Below, in pieces: positions 7,073-14,390 of a stretch of 23,445 nucleotides of DNA (the stretch's first letter is position 1; each line of letters opens with the position of its first letter). The notes under the pieces are model-generated. The model made no database searches, was not told the DNA's origin, and was given only the letters and a program-made list of their open reading frames with translations. The translations under genes were made by a program, and so were the position numbers. The stretch comes from UBA8437 sp003445035 (GTDB taxonomy: Bacteria; Planctomycetota; Planctomycetia; Planctomycetales; Planctomycetaceae): positions 1 through 23,445 of the forward strand of contig CALCHI010000100.1 in the NCBI GenBank assembly GCA_937901285.1. Direction: 5' to 3'.

Positions 7073-8350
7073 TCAACGAACCGTGGCAAAGAAGGTACGG
7101 ATGTCCTCGACCAACAGTTTCGGCTCCTCCATCGCCGCGAAGTGCCCCCCGCGAGGCATATCGGTCCAGTGCGTCACGTTGAATCGCGTTTCGGCCCAGC
7201 GTCGCGGGGCGTAAACCAGTTCCTTGGGAAAGATCGCACACCCAACCGGCACCTCGACCCGACCCCGCTTACCGCGTCCCCGCGAGTGCCGCGTCTCGTA
7301 GTAGATCCGTGTCGATGACGTGATCGAGCCCGTCACCCAGTAGACCATCACGTTGGTCAACAACTCGTCCTTGGTGAACTTCTTCTCGACGTCGCCTTCG
7401 CAGTCGCTCCAGGTGCGGAACTTCTCGATGATCCAGGCGGCCAGGCCGGCCGGCGAGTCGTTCAATCCGTACCCGAGGGTCTGTGGCTTGGTGCTCTGGA
7501 TCCGGTTGTATCCGGTCTCGTTAGCCATGAACGCGCGACGTTCACGGATCCGGGCGATCTCCTGTGGCTTGAGGCCTTCGAACTGCCGGTCTCCTCCTCG
7601 AGGCGGGCCAGCGGTGACGAAGTTCAGGTGCACGCCCACGCATTGGTCGGGGTGATTCCGCCCCAGCCACGCCGAGATCGATGCCCCCCAATCTCCTCCC
7701 TGCGTGCCATACCGCCTGTAACCCAGCCGTGTCATCAACTTGCCGAACATCTCGGCCATCCGGTCGTTGTTCCAGCCCCTGGTCCGGGGAGCGTCCGAAA
7801 ATCCGAAACCTGGCAGTGACGGAATCACGACATGGAAGGCGTCTTCCGCCTTGCCCCCATGGGCCGTCGGATCGGTCAGTGGCCCGATCACTTTCTGGAA
7901 CTCCACGAACGACCCCGGCCAGCCATGAACCAGCATCAGCGGCAGAGCATCTTTGTGTCGGGAACGCTGGTGGATGAAGTGCAGGTCCAGGCCGTCGATG
8001 TTCGTCTTGAAGTGCGACCACTTGTTGAGCATCTTCTCCTGCAAACGCCAGTCGAAAGTCGTCCTCCAGTACTTGACGAGTTGCTTGAGGTATTTCCGGT
8101 CGGTGCCGTAGGCCCAGTTGGAACCCTCGATCCGGTTGGGGAAACGGGTGAGATCCAGCCGACGGTCCAGATCCGCGAGCACGGCCTGGCCCACTCGGAT
8201 CCTGAAGGGACGCACGGCCGCGTTCGGTTCGGCGGGCTGGGCCGCCGACACGCCCCAGCTCCCCTGGACCAGTGCCACAGCGGCCGTGAGCATCCAGATC
8301 TCCAAACCCGGACGCCACGGGATCGAGCGGAGGGATGTCGAGTCGGTCAT
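7073..8350 (-). CDS. Exported epoxide-hydrolase-family alpha/beta hydrolase
   Basis: The start chosen is the ATG at 8350. AGGA lies 6 bases before it, and it gives a clear signal peptide (hydrophobic core WMLTAAVALVQGSWGVSA). The frame stays open to 8446, but that extension looks like leader DNA. The product is 425 residues. An epoxide-hydrolase N-terminal (EHN-type) domain comes first (about 45-150: FRIRVGQAVLADLDRRL, then YWRTTFDWR). The alpha/beta core has HGWPGS at 142-147 for the oxyanion hole, GGDWGAS with the nucleophilic Asp220, Glu377 in FPKEL and His403 in RGGHFAAMEEP. Microsomal-type epoxide hydrolases open epoxides to diols through such a triad. Export is unusual for a detoxifying role, so the physiological substrate may be different. 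The gene is first in a possible two-gene unit with the family-10-like glycosidase. Confidence 0.87.
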   Translation of the reverse strand: MTDSTSLRSIPWRPGLEIWMLTAAVALVQGSWGVSAAQPAEPNAAVRPFRIRVGQAVLADLDRRLDLTRFPNRIEGSNWAYGTDRKYLKQLVKYWRTTFDWRLQEKMLNKWSHFKTNIDGLDLHFIHQRSRHKDALPLMLVHGWPGSFVEFQKVIGPLTDPTAHGGKAEDAFHVVIPSLPGFGFSDAPRTRGWNNDRMAEMFGKLMTRLGYRRYGTQGGDWGASISAWLGRNHPDQCVGVHLNFVTAGPPRGGDRQFEGLKPQEIARIRERRAFMANETGYNRIQSTKPQTLGYGLNDSPAGLAAWIIEKFRTWSDCEGDVEKKFTKDELLTNVMVYWVTGSITSSTRIYYETRHSRGRGKRGRVEVPVGCAIFPKELVYAPRRWAETRFNVTHWTDMPRGGHFAAMEEPKLLVEDIRTFFATVR

Positions 8351-8795
8351 GTTGATTCCTGCGAGTGGCCAAGTTGTCGTCGTGAGATCACAATCGAGAC
8401 CATTGGAACATCTGGAGAAAAGCTCGTGTAGGGTCCGAATCCTCATCGAACCCCAGGTAGCTCTTGGCGAAGTTCCTTTTGCGGCCTACACTTCAGTTAG
8501 ACCTTCGGATTCGATGTTGAGTCCGAGTCGAGCGGTCGGAATTCAGCGAGTAGCGCTGTTTCTTTTGAGTTGAGAGCGCTGTTCGTCCGAGCGGGGCACA
8601 ACTGGCCACATCACCAGTTCGCTTCCCCCCCGTGAACACACGCTGCCAAGTTCGCCGCCATTCTCAGTTGCCAGCCCGTGGTCCTGATGACTCCGGGCAA
8701 CGGGGCGATCCTGACACTCACGGTGCCGCCAAGGCCCGATGATTCGCCGCCCTGTTCATACGATCCCTCGATCGTGACAAAACGAAAGAAGACCC
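8351..8795. other. 445-base divergent intergenic region
   Basis: This is the longest stretch without a gene in the window. It must hold the promoters of the epoxide-hydrolase-like gene (leftward) and of the helicase (rightward). I see no convincing -35/-10 pair. A direct repeat AGCGCTGTT occurs at 8552-8560 and 8575-8583, 23 bases apart, and AGCGCT is itself palindromic. A stop in the helicase frame (TGA, 8775-8777) ends any upstream extension of that gene. No tRNA, small RNA or convincing small ORF was found. A long helicase leader with a temperature-responsive structure is possible, as for other cold-shock genes, but the sequence does not prove it. Confidence 0.5.
8357..8360 (-). promoter_or_regulatory. 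Ribosome-binding site deciding the 8350 start
   Basis: AGGA on the minus strand, 6 bases before the ATG at 8350, supports that start over the longer open frame up to 8446. Confidence 0.5.
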
Positions 8796-10334
8796 TTGAA
8801 GACGTTTGCTGAACTGGACCTGATCGACCCCGTGCAACGGGCACTGGCCGACGTAAACTACGAGACCCCGACACCCATCCAGGTGCAGACCATTCCACCT
8901 GCACTTCGCGGTCGGGATGTCCTGGGGTCTGCCCAGACCGGAACGGGCAAGACCGCCGCGTTCGCCGTACCGATCCTCAATCGCCTTGGATCACACAACC
9001 GCAAGGCGCCGCCCCATCGCCCATTCGTGCTGGCGCTGGCACCAACCCGGGAACTGGCGATCCAGATCGACCAAAGTTTCTCGACCTACGGATCCCACCT
9101 GAAGCTTCGCCAGACAGTGATCTACGGCGGGGTGAACCAGACGGGCCAGGTGCGAAAGCTGAAGCGAGGCGCCCATATCCTGGTCGCCACTCCAGGCCGG
9201 CTGATTGACCTGATGAACCAGGGCCACATTCATCTCGACCTGCTTGAAGTCTTCGTGCTGGACGAGGCTGACCGGATGCTCGACATGGGCTTCCTGCCGG
9301 ACCTGAAACGGATCATCAGCCAACTGCCGACCAGACGGCAATCGCTGTTCTTCTCGGCCACCATGCCGCCCAACATCATCGAGTTGTCCCAGAGCCTGCT
9401 GTCCAACCCGGTCAGTGTCGATGTCACTCCCGAACAGGTCAGTGTCGAGAAGATCGAGCAACAGGTCCACTTCGTCGACCGAAGCAGCAAGCAGGAATTG
9501 TTGCGAGAGATCCTGCAGTCACCCGACGTCGTCCGGGCCCTGGTCTTCACCAAGACCAAACGGCGAGCCAACGTTGTCACCAAGCAGTTGATCCGCAAGG
9601 GAGTCGGGGCAACAGTGATCCACGGCAACAAGTCACAGGGCGCCCGCATGAGAGCACTGGAGGATTTTCGCTCCGGTCGGGTCCGCGTGTTGGTGGCGAC
9701 AGATGTCGCGGCTCGCGGCATCGACATCGACGGAATCACCCACGTGATCAACCTGGACATTCCGATCGAGCCCGAGGCCTACGTGCACCGGATCGGACGG
9801 ACCGGCCGGGCCGGTGCTGACGGCGTGGCCCTGTCGTTCTGCAGTCCCGAGGAGCGAAACGAACTGAGAGCCATCGAAAAACTGATTGGACAGAAAGTGG
9901 CCCCGGCCAATTCTCACCCACAGGCTGGACCCGACGGACAGCACCCGGCCGTCACGCCAGACAACTCGCGGGCTCCCGGCAGCGGTGGCCCCGGAGCCCG
10001 CCACGCTCGCAGACAGCCAGCCCGCTCCGGCCAACCCGATCCGAATCCTCGGTTCCGATCAGGGCAGAACCAGAAAAATGGGCAGAAGCGAGATCGGAAA
10101 CCGGATCGCCAAACAACAACCAGCCACCAGCACGGCGCCGAGCAGGGTCAGATCAAGCTGATCACTCACAAGGGGTTCGGCTTCATCGGCAACGGCGGCA
10201 CCAAGGACCTGTTCTTTCACCGTTCGGCCGTCGAGGGCATCCGCTTCGAAGACCTCACGCAGGGTCAGCAGGTGTCGTTCAACGTCGGACAAAGCGCGCG
10301 TGGCCCCTGCGCCACAAACGTGCAGGTGATCTGA
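8796..10334 (+). CDS. DEAD-box RNA helicase (RhlE-like) fused to a cold-shock domain
   Basis: The protein is 512 residues, cytoplasmic. The helicase core (1-365) has every expected motif: Q motif (F4 to Q29), AQTGTGKT (46-53), APTRELA (82-88), TPGR (132-135), DEAD (156-159), SAT (187-189), VFTKT (250-254), RGIDID (307-312) and HRIGRTGR (331-338). An Arg/Gln/Gly/Pro-rich linker of about 80 residues follows (370-450). The last 62 residues form a cold-shock domain, with RNP1 KGFGFI (459-464) and RNP2 LFFH (472-475) followed by SAVEGIRFEDLTQGQQVSF. The start is a TTG: an in-frame TGA lies 21 bases upstream with no ATG or GTG between, and MKTFAELDLIDP matches RhlE N termini. The weak purine-rich AAAGAAG before it may serve as ribosome-binding site. 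The inferred role is unwinding structured RNA, perhaps in the cold. Confidence 0.93.
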   Translation: MKTFAELDLIDPVQRALADVNYETPTPIQVQTIPPALRGRDVLGSAQTGTGKTAAFAVPILNRLGSHNRKAPPHRPFVLALAPTRELAIQIDQSFSTYGSHLKLRQTVIYGGVNQTGQVRKLKRGAHILVATPGRLIDLMNQGHIHLDLLEVFVLDEADRMLDMGFLPDLKRIISQLPTRRQSLFFSATMPPNIIELSQSLLSNPVSVDVTPEQVSVEKIEQQVHFVDRSSKQELLREILQSPDVVRALVFTKTKRRANVVTKQLIRKGVGATVIHGNKSQGARMRALEDFRSGRVRVLVATDVAARGIDIDGITHVINLDIPIEPEAYVHRIGRTGRAGADGVALSFCSPEERNELRAIEKLIGQKVAPANSHPQAGPDGQHPAVTPDNSRAPGSGGPGARHARRQPARSGQPDPNPRFRSGQNQKNGQKRDRKPDRQTTTSHQHGAEQGQIKLITHKGFGFIGNGGTKDLFFHRSAVEGIRFEDLTQGQQVSFNVGQSARGPCATNVQVI

Positions 10335-10352
10335 GAAGGCCGTCACGGCTTC
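10335..10352. terminator. Possible shared hairpin between convergent helicase and sialidase-like genes
   Basis: GAAG-G-CCG pairs with CGG-CTTC, giving a seven-pair stem with one bulged G and a TCA loop. The hairpin begins right after the helicase stop and covers the stop of the convergent gene. There is no T-run, so any role in ending transcription is a guess. Confidence 0.25.
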
Positions 10353-11557
10353 CAGCGGATCAGCGTCAGGCCCATCGTCAGGTAGTTGTTGTGGACGGTC
10401 AGGATCGACCCGTCATCGAGCAGTGCCGAGAACAGGTGGCCGGTCTGCCCGTGACCGGGGATGTGGTGGTCGTAGAACTGCCACTCGTCGAGGATGATCT
10501 TACGGCCCAGGTCCCAGGTCAGCCCGTTGTCGCGGCTGATGACCGCTTCGCAGCCCTTGCGATGACTGACCCGCCGACCGTCCTTGAGATCGTGACGCAC
10601 GACCAGCGTCATCACGAGGTCACCGTTGGGCATTCGCAGCAGGTTGGGGTGCATCCGTCCGTCGGCCAACGGCTTGGGCTCGGTCCACGTCTTCCCCTCA
10701 TCCCTGGAGATTGAGACGCGGAGGCAACGGTACTCGTCACCTTCCGACCCGGCGTACGCAACGGGTACCTGCGTCCTCAGCGCCGCCACAAGCCAGCCGT
10801 TTTTCGCCCGCACCAGTGACCCCTCGCTGGCCCGCCAATTGGGCGGGCGGACCTCGTCTCGCCAGGTCCTGCCGCCATCATCTGACCAGCGGATGAAGTT
10901 CAACCCGGGATAGAAGGTCGGAGACCCCGGCGGCTTGCCGGCTCGGCTGAGCCCGATCATCGCCATCCGTGTCGCCCGGCCGTCCGGCCCCAGGTCGACC
11001 CACGGATTCCCCTCGGCTTCCACCCGGCCACCTCGTGTACACGGCTGCCGGGTCACACCGACCCACGTCCGTCCGTAATCGCTGCTGATGTATCGCTTGT
11101 TCATTCCACCGATGTAGGACAAGTGGCCTCGACCGAGATTGGCCAGCATGATCGGACGCCCGACCTGGTGTCCGGCCCCGTCGACCACGCGATCCAGCGA
11201 TGTCCAGGTGCCTCCCCGATCCTTGCTGAAAGCGATGAACGTCTGCTCACCGGTTCCAGCCCCGTACCACAAGCTCTTTTTAACGTCACACAGTCCCAGC
11301 AACACGACCTCGCCATTGTCCATCTGTGTCACGCCGAACCCGACCGACCAACCTCGCTGATGAAACCTCAATTGCTGGCACTCGGCTCGCCTGACGACCC
11401 ACCCCCCCCGGCCATCGCCCTGTCGCATGAAATGCGGACGGAACCCCGGACGCTGCCCCGGATCGGGTGGCGCAGCCTGGGTGGTGGCGATCGAGAGGAC
11501 ACCGATCAGCCCGAGCCGGAACAGGACGGTTCGCGTGTTCGTTCTTCTGGTTTGCAT
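10343..11557 (-). CDS. Exported sialidase-like (BNR/Asp-box) protein
   Basis: The ATG at 11557 gives 404 residues beginning with a signal peptide (MQTRRTNTRTVLFRLGLIGV, then LSIATTQA). The open frame reaches a GTG at 11635, but that extension carries no export signal at its end. Asp boxes are SKDRGGTW, SSDYGRTW, SDDGGRTW, SRDEGKTW and SRDNGLTW. They are spread along the chain as in six-bladed sialidase-fold propellers. The segment SEGSLVRAKNGWLVAALRT resembles the Glu/Arg active-site strand of planctomycete sialidase-family proteins. Near the C terminus, LFSALLDDGSILTVHNNY is also typical. It belongs to a different subgroup from the sialidase-like protein at 1593-2777. The true substrate is unknown. 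The gene ends 8 bases from the convergent helicase gene and is divergent from the FAD oxidoreductase gene, with a 155-base shared control region. Confidence 0.84.
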   Translation of the reverse strand: MQTRRTNTRTVLFRLGLIGVLSIATTQAAPPDPGQRPGFRPHFMRQGDGRGGWVVRRAECQQLRFHQRGWSVGFGVTQMDNGEVVLLGLCDVKKSLWYGAGTGEQTFIAFSKDRGGTWTSLDRVVDGAGHQVGRPIMLANLGRGHLSYIGGMNKRYISSDYGRTWVGVTRQPCTRGGRVEAEGNPWVDLGPDGRATRMAMIGLSRAGKPPGSPTFYPGLNFIRWSDDGGRTWRDEVRPPNWRASEGSLVRAKNGWLVAALRTQVPVAYAGSEGDEYRCLRVSISRDEGKTWTEPKPLADGRMHPNLLRMPNGDLVMTLVVRHDLKDGRRVSHRKGCEAVISRDNGLTWDLGRKIILDEWQFYDHHIPGHGQTGHLFSALLDDGSILTVHNNYLTMGLTLIRWKP

Positions 11558-11579
11558 GAGAGGATTCTCGATTCCGAAC

Positions 11580-11593
11580 AGTGGCCAACCACT
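11580..11593. other. Inverted repeat in the divergent sialidase/oxidoreductase control region
   Basis: AGTGG and CCACT flank a CCAA spacer, 22 bases upstream of the sialidase-like start. It is a candidate operator or small leader hairpin. Five-base arms are short, so chance occurrence is quite possible. Confidence 0.25.
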
Positions 11594-11712
11594 CAATACT
11601 ATGGTGCCGTGCCCCATGGTACTCTCGGACGCCACGAATGCCGAAACCCGCTGCCGATCCGCTCAACGACACGCGGCTCCGTTGACCACGATCACTGGCC
11701 CCGAGATGAGCC

Positions 11713-12876
11713 ATGACTCCCACCGCCGAGATTGTCGTCATTGGTGGCGGGGTGCACGGTGCCAGCCTCGCATTTCACCTGGCTGTCGCCGACGTGGGCC
11801 GCGTCGTGCTGCTCGAAAAACAACACATCGCTTCCGGCCCCACGGCACAGTCGGGGGCCATGATCCGGGCACTGTTCAACACCAGGACCTATGTCGACCT
11901 GGTCATCGCTTCGACACGAATGTTCGAGAACTGGGACGACATCGTCGGCGGCGATGCCGGATTCGTCCAGCAGGGGTTTCTGAGAATCACCAATACGCTG
12001 GACAAGTCATCAATCGGCGGCGACCTGGAACTGACTCGCGACGCCGGAGAACCGTTCCAGATGCTGACCACCGAGGAACTCTCGCAACTCGTCCCGGCGG
12101 GAGAGTTCCAGGACGGGGAGATCGGCATTCTCTTCCCCACAGGCGGTTACGCCGATCCGTTCAGGACAACCGTCGAACTTGCCGACGCCGCACGCCGCCA
12201 CGGCGCTGAAATCCACGAAGGTGTCCAGGTCACCGACATCCACGTCGATGGAGGTTGTGTCACGGCGGTCGAGACCGATTCGGGGAGGATTTCCACTCCG
12301 CTTGTGGTCAATTGTGCCGGTTCCTGGTCGGACCGCATCGCTGCCATGGCGGGAGTGCAATTGCCGATCCTGATCCAGCCCGCACCGACGTGCCTGTTTC
12401 GCAGGCCCGATTCGATGACCACGATCGGGCCGATCCTCTCGGACGGCGTCAACCAGGTGTACTTGAGGGCGATGGGGGACGCCGTCTACCGGGCGGCCCA
12501 TTTCGGCCTGTCGGCCGAGATCGTCGACCCGGATGATTTCGAAGACGCCGTTCCCGCCGGGCAGGCCCGCATGCTGAAAGAGGGTCTTTGCAACCGTTAC
12601 GACGCCCTGCAACGGGCTCCTGGCCTCGGAGGCTTCACGGCCCTGTACGACATGACCCCCGACGGCCATCCGATCGTCGGTCCGATCGAAGACATCAAGG
12701 GGTTCTGGTGTGACTGCGGCTGGAGCGGAAATGGATTCGCTCCGGCCCCGGCAGGCGGCCGGTCACTGGCCCAGATGATCATCGGCAGCGACCCCGACAT
12801 CGACCTGGGTCACTTCAGGTGGCCACGGTCTACGGAGGTGGGCAGACGAGTGAACCGCGACTGGATTCACCACTGA
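11713..12876 (+). CDS. FAD-dependent amine/amino-acid oxidoreductase (DAO family)
   Basis: The protein is 387 residues with no signal peptide. The N-terminal Rossmann motif VVIGGGVHGASLAFHL (8-23), with Glu35 at the end of the second strand, binds the ADP part of FAD. A second FAD-contact segment is LVVNCAGSWSDRIA near residue 200. The C-terminal block TPDGHPIVGPIEDIKGFW, then GWSGNGFAPAPAGG matches the family's flavin-site GFSGHG motif, here changed to GWSGNG. The size and order fit glycine oxidase, monomeric sarcosine oxidase or the beta subunit of heterotetrameric sarcosine oxidase. No alpha, gamma or delta subunit gene is nearby, so it may act alone. The substrate, presumably a secondary amine or amino acid, cannot be deduced. 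The gene is divergent from the second sialidase-like gene and convergent with the DUF1552 gene. Confidence 0.88.
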   Translation: MTPTAEIVVIGGGVHGASLAFHLAVADVGRVVLLEKQHIASGPTAQSGAMIRALFNTRTYVDLVIASTRMFENWDDIVGGDAGFVQQGFLRITNTLDKSSIGGDLELTRDAGEPFQMLTTEELSQLVPAGEFQDGEIGILFPTGGYADPFRTTVELADAARRHGAEIHEGVQVTDIHVDGGCVTAVETDSGRISTPLVVNCAGSWSDRIAAMAGVQLPILIQPAPTCLFRRPDSMTTIGPILSDGVNQVYLRAMGDAVYRAAHFGLSAEIVDPDDFEDAVPAGQARMLKEGLCNRYDALQRAPGLGGFTALYDMTPDGHPIVGPIEDIKGFWCDCGWSGNGFAPAPAGGRSLAQMIIGSDPDIDLGHFRWPRSTEVGRRVNRDWIHH

Positions 12877-12888
12877 CACGCTCGACAT

Positions 12889-12898
12889 CCCCGCGGGG
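12889..12898. terminator. GC palindrome between convergent oxidoreductase and DUF1552 genes
   Basis: CCCCGCGGGG is a perfect palindrome. It extends by two pairs (CA/TG) if one T is bulged. It fills most of the 28-base gap between two convergent stops, which is where a bidirectional terminator would be expected, but it lacks a T-run. Confidence 0.35.
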
Positions 12899-12904
12899 TG
12901 CCCA

Positions 12905-14245
12905 TTAGACCTTCGAGAACAGCGTTCCCAGTGCGGTCCCGGAACTGTCCGAGAAACGGCCCTGCTCGATGCCCATCGAGTGCAGGATGCTAAGGAACAT
13001 GTTCGACATCTTCGTGGCGCCGTCCTGGTGGTAGACACCGTGCTTCAACCCCATGTTGGAGCCACCGACCACCATCGTCGGCAGGTTCCGCGGGTTGTGT
13101 GTCGTGCTGGCCCCACTGCCGTAGAGCACGATGCTGTTGTCGAGCACGCTGCCGGTCTTGTCCTTGAACTCGGTCAGCCGGCCGAAGAAATAGGCCAGTT
13201 GCTCACTGAGGAACCTGTCGTACTTGGCGAACTCCAACTGCCCCGCCTTGTCGCCGGCGTGCGAGAGGCTGTGGTGAGTCCGCTTCAGGCCCAGCTTCAG
13301 GGGGAACGTGTCGCTGATCCCCATGCCGTCCTCTCGGTTGAGCATGAACGCAACACTGCGAGTGATGTCCGCGTCGAAAGCCAACGCGATCAGGTCGAAC
13401 ATGTTGCGGTAGTAGTCCCGCGGCTTGCCCTCGTTGGTCACGTCAAGATCCAGGTGCTTGTAGTCCTGCTCCTTCAACGGGATGTCGACCCACTTCTCCG
13501 AAGCGATCAACCGCGATTCGACCTCGCTCAACGAAGTCAGGTACTGGTCCATCTTCTGACGGTCCGAACGTCCCAGCTTCCGGTTCAGCGACCTGGCACT
13601 CTCGATCACCGCATCGACCAGCTTGATTCTCTTCTTCAGCTTCTTCCGTTCCACTTCCATCGAAACCCGATCGGCGCGGAACAGGCGGTCGAAGACCCGA
13701 CGAGGGCTGTTCTCGGCCGGGATCGGCTTGCCCTCGAGGTTGTAGGAGATCGTCCCGGTACGAGAAAGGAACCCGGTTCCCGCATCGATCGAGAGAACCA
13801 GCGAGGGCTGACGACAGAACTGCTTGGTGTGGTTTGCGACGATCTGGTCGATACCAACCGAGTTGAATTTTCCGGGCCGGGGATTGTGCAACGGAGCACC
13901 GGTCAGCCACATGTCCGAACAGATGTGCGGATCAGCCTTGACCCCGTTCTCGTGGAACATCCCCCCCAGGAAGCTCAACTGGTCACGATACGCGGCCAGG
14001 GGTTCAGTCGACTTGCCGAAGACGAACTTGCCATCCTTCTTCGCCCTGGGGAACCAGCTCCAGTCGTCGATCCCGTGTTCGGGCTTGGGCAATGACATCC
14101 CGTTGGCCGTGTAGATCGCACAGAGACGCCTCGGCGATCGTGTCGAGACCTCCTCGCCCATCGCTTCCAGCACGGGCAATGCCAGGGACGCTCCGGCAAT
14201 CCCCTTGAGAACGGCACGACGATCGAGCTTCACGGGAGTGGTCAT
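12905..14245 (-). CDS. Tat-exported DUF1552 (HXXSHH family) protein
   Basis: The ATG at 14245 is preferred: GGAA lies 7 bases upstream, while the frame otherwise opens at a TTG four codons earlier. The product is 446 residues. A Tat-type signal (LDRRAVLKGIAGASLALPVL) is at the N terminus. The rest is colinear with DUF1552: LCAIYTANGMSLP, LSFLGGMFHENG, HICSDMWLTGA, PSLVLSIDAG, SPRRVFDRLF and the C-terminal MSNMFLSILHSMGI. The family is named for an HXXSHH motif. Here the site reads HHSLSHAGD (His324 to Asp332), so the final His is Ala330. Family members are abundant in planctomycetes and are typically encoded beside a DUF1592-type cytochrome; no biochemical role is established. It lies 145 bases downstream of such a gene here and is probably cotranscribed with it. 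Confidence 0.92.
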   Translation of the reverse strand: MTTPVKLDRRAVLKGIAGASLALPVLEAMGEEVSTRSPRRLCAIYTANGMSLPKPEHGIDDWSWFPRAKKDGKFVFGKSTEPLAAYRDQLSFLGGMFHENGVKADPHICSDMWLTGAPLHNPRPGKFNSVGIDQIVANHTKQFCRQPSLVLSIDAGTGFLSRTGTISYNLEGKPIPAENSPRRVFDRLFRADRVSMEVERKKLKKRIKLVDAVIESARSLNRKLGRSDRQKMDQYLTSLSEVESRLIASEKWVDIPLKEQDYKHLDLDVTNEGKPRDYYRNMFDLIALAFDADITRSVAFMLNREDGMGISDTFPLKLGLKRTHHSLSHAGDKAGQLEFAKYDRFLSEQLAYFFGRLTEFKDKTGSVLDNSIVLYGSGASTTHNPRNLPTMVVGGSNMGLKHGVYHQDGATKMSNMFLSILHSMGIEQGRFSDSSGTALGTLFSKV

Positions 14246-14296
14246 GGACGATTCCAACGTTTTTCGGTTGTTTCGGAGACGGGACCCGGTGGATCC

Positions 14297-14325
14297 GTCG
14301 AAAGCCGTTTGTATCCGGCTTCGAC
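14297..14325 (-). other. Intercistronic stem-loop between DUF1592 and DUF1552 genes
   Basis: GTCGAA-(A)-GCCG pairs with CGGC-TTCGAC around an 8-base loop. The stem has ten base pairs with one bulge. It lies in the 145-base gap of the likely operon. No T-run follows on the minus strand, so it may be an RNA-processing or stabilising element rather than a terminator. Confidence 0.45.
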
Positions 14326-14390
14326 ACCAATTCCAACAGCAGACGGCCGTTGTCCGCCTCCTATCATACTCATCGACGACCGGACCGGTA

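Noticed and set aside
8351..8446. 32-codon N-terminal extension of the epoxide-hydrolase-like gene
   Set aside because: The extension would bury the signal peptide, and a good ribosome-binding site precedes the internal ATG at 8350.
8430..8460. A T-arm-like GGTTCGA string on the minus strand
   Set aside because: The flanks do not pair as a T stem, and no acceptor, D or anticodon arm can be built around it, so it is not a tRNA.
12980..14095. 371-codon plus-strand open frame
   Set aside because: It lies wholly antisense to the DUF1552 gene, with no motif or plausible ribosome-binding site.
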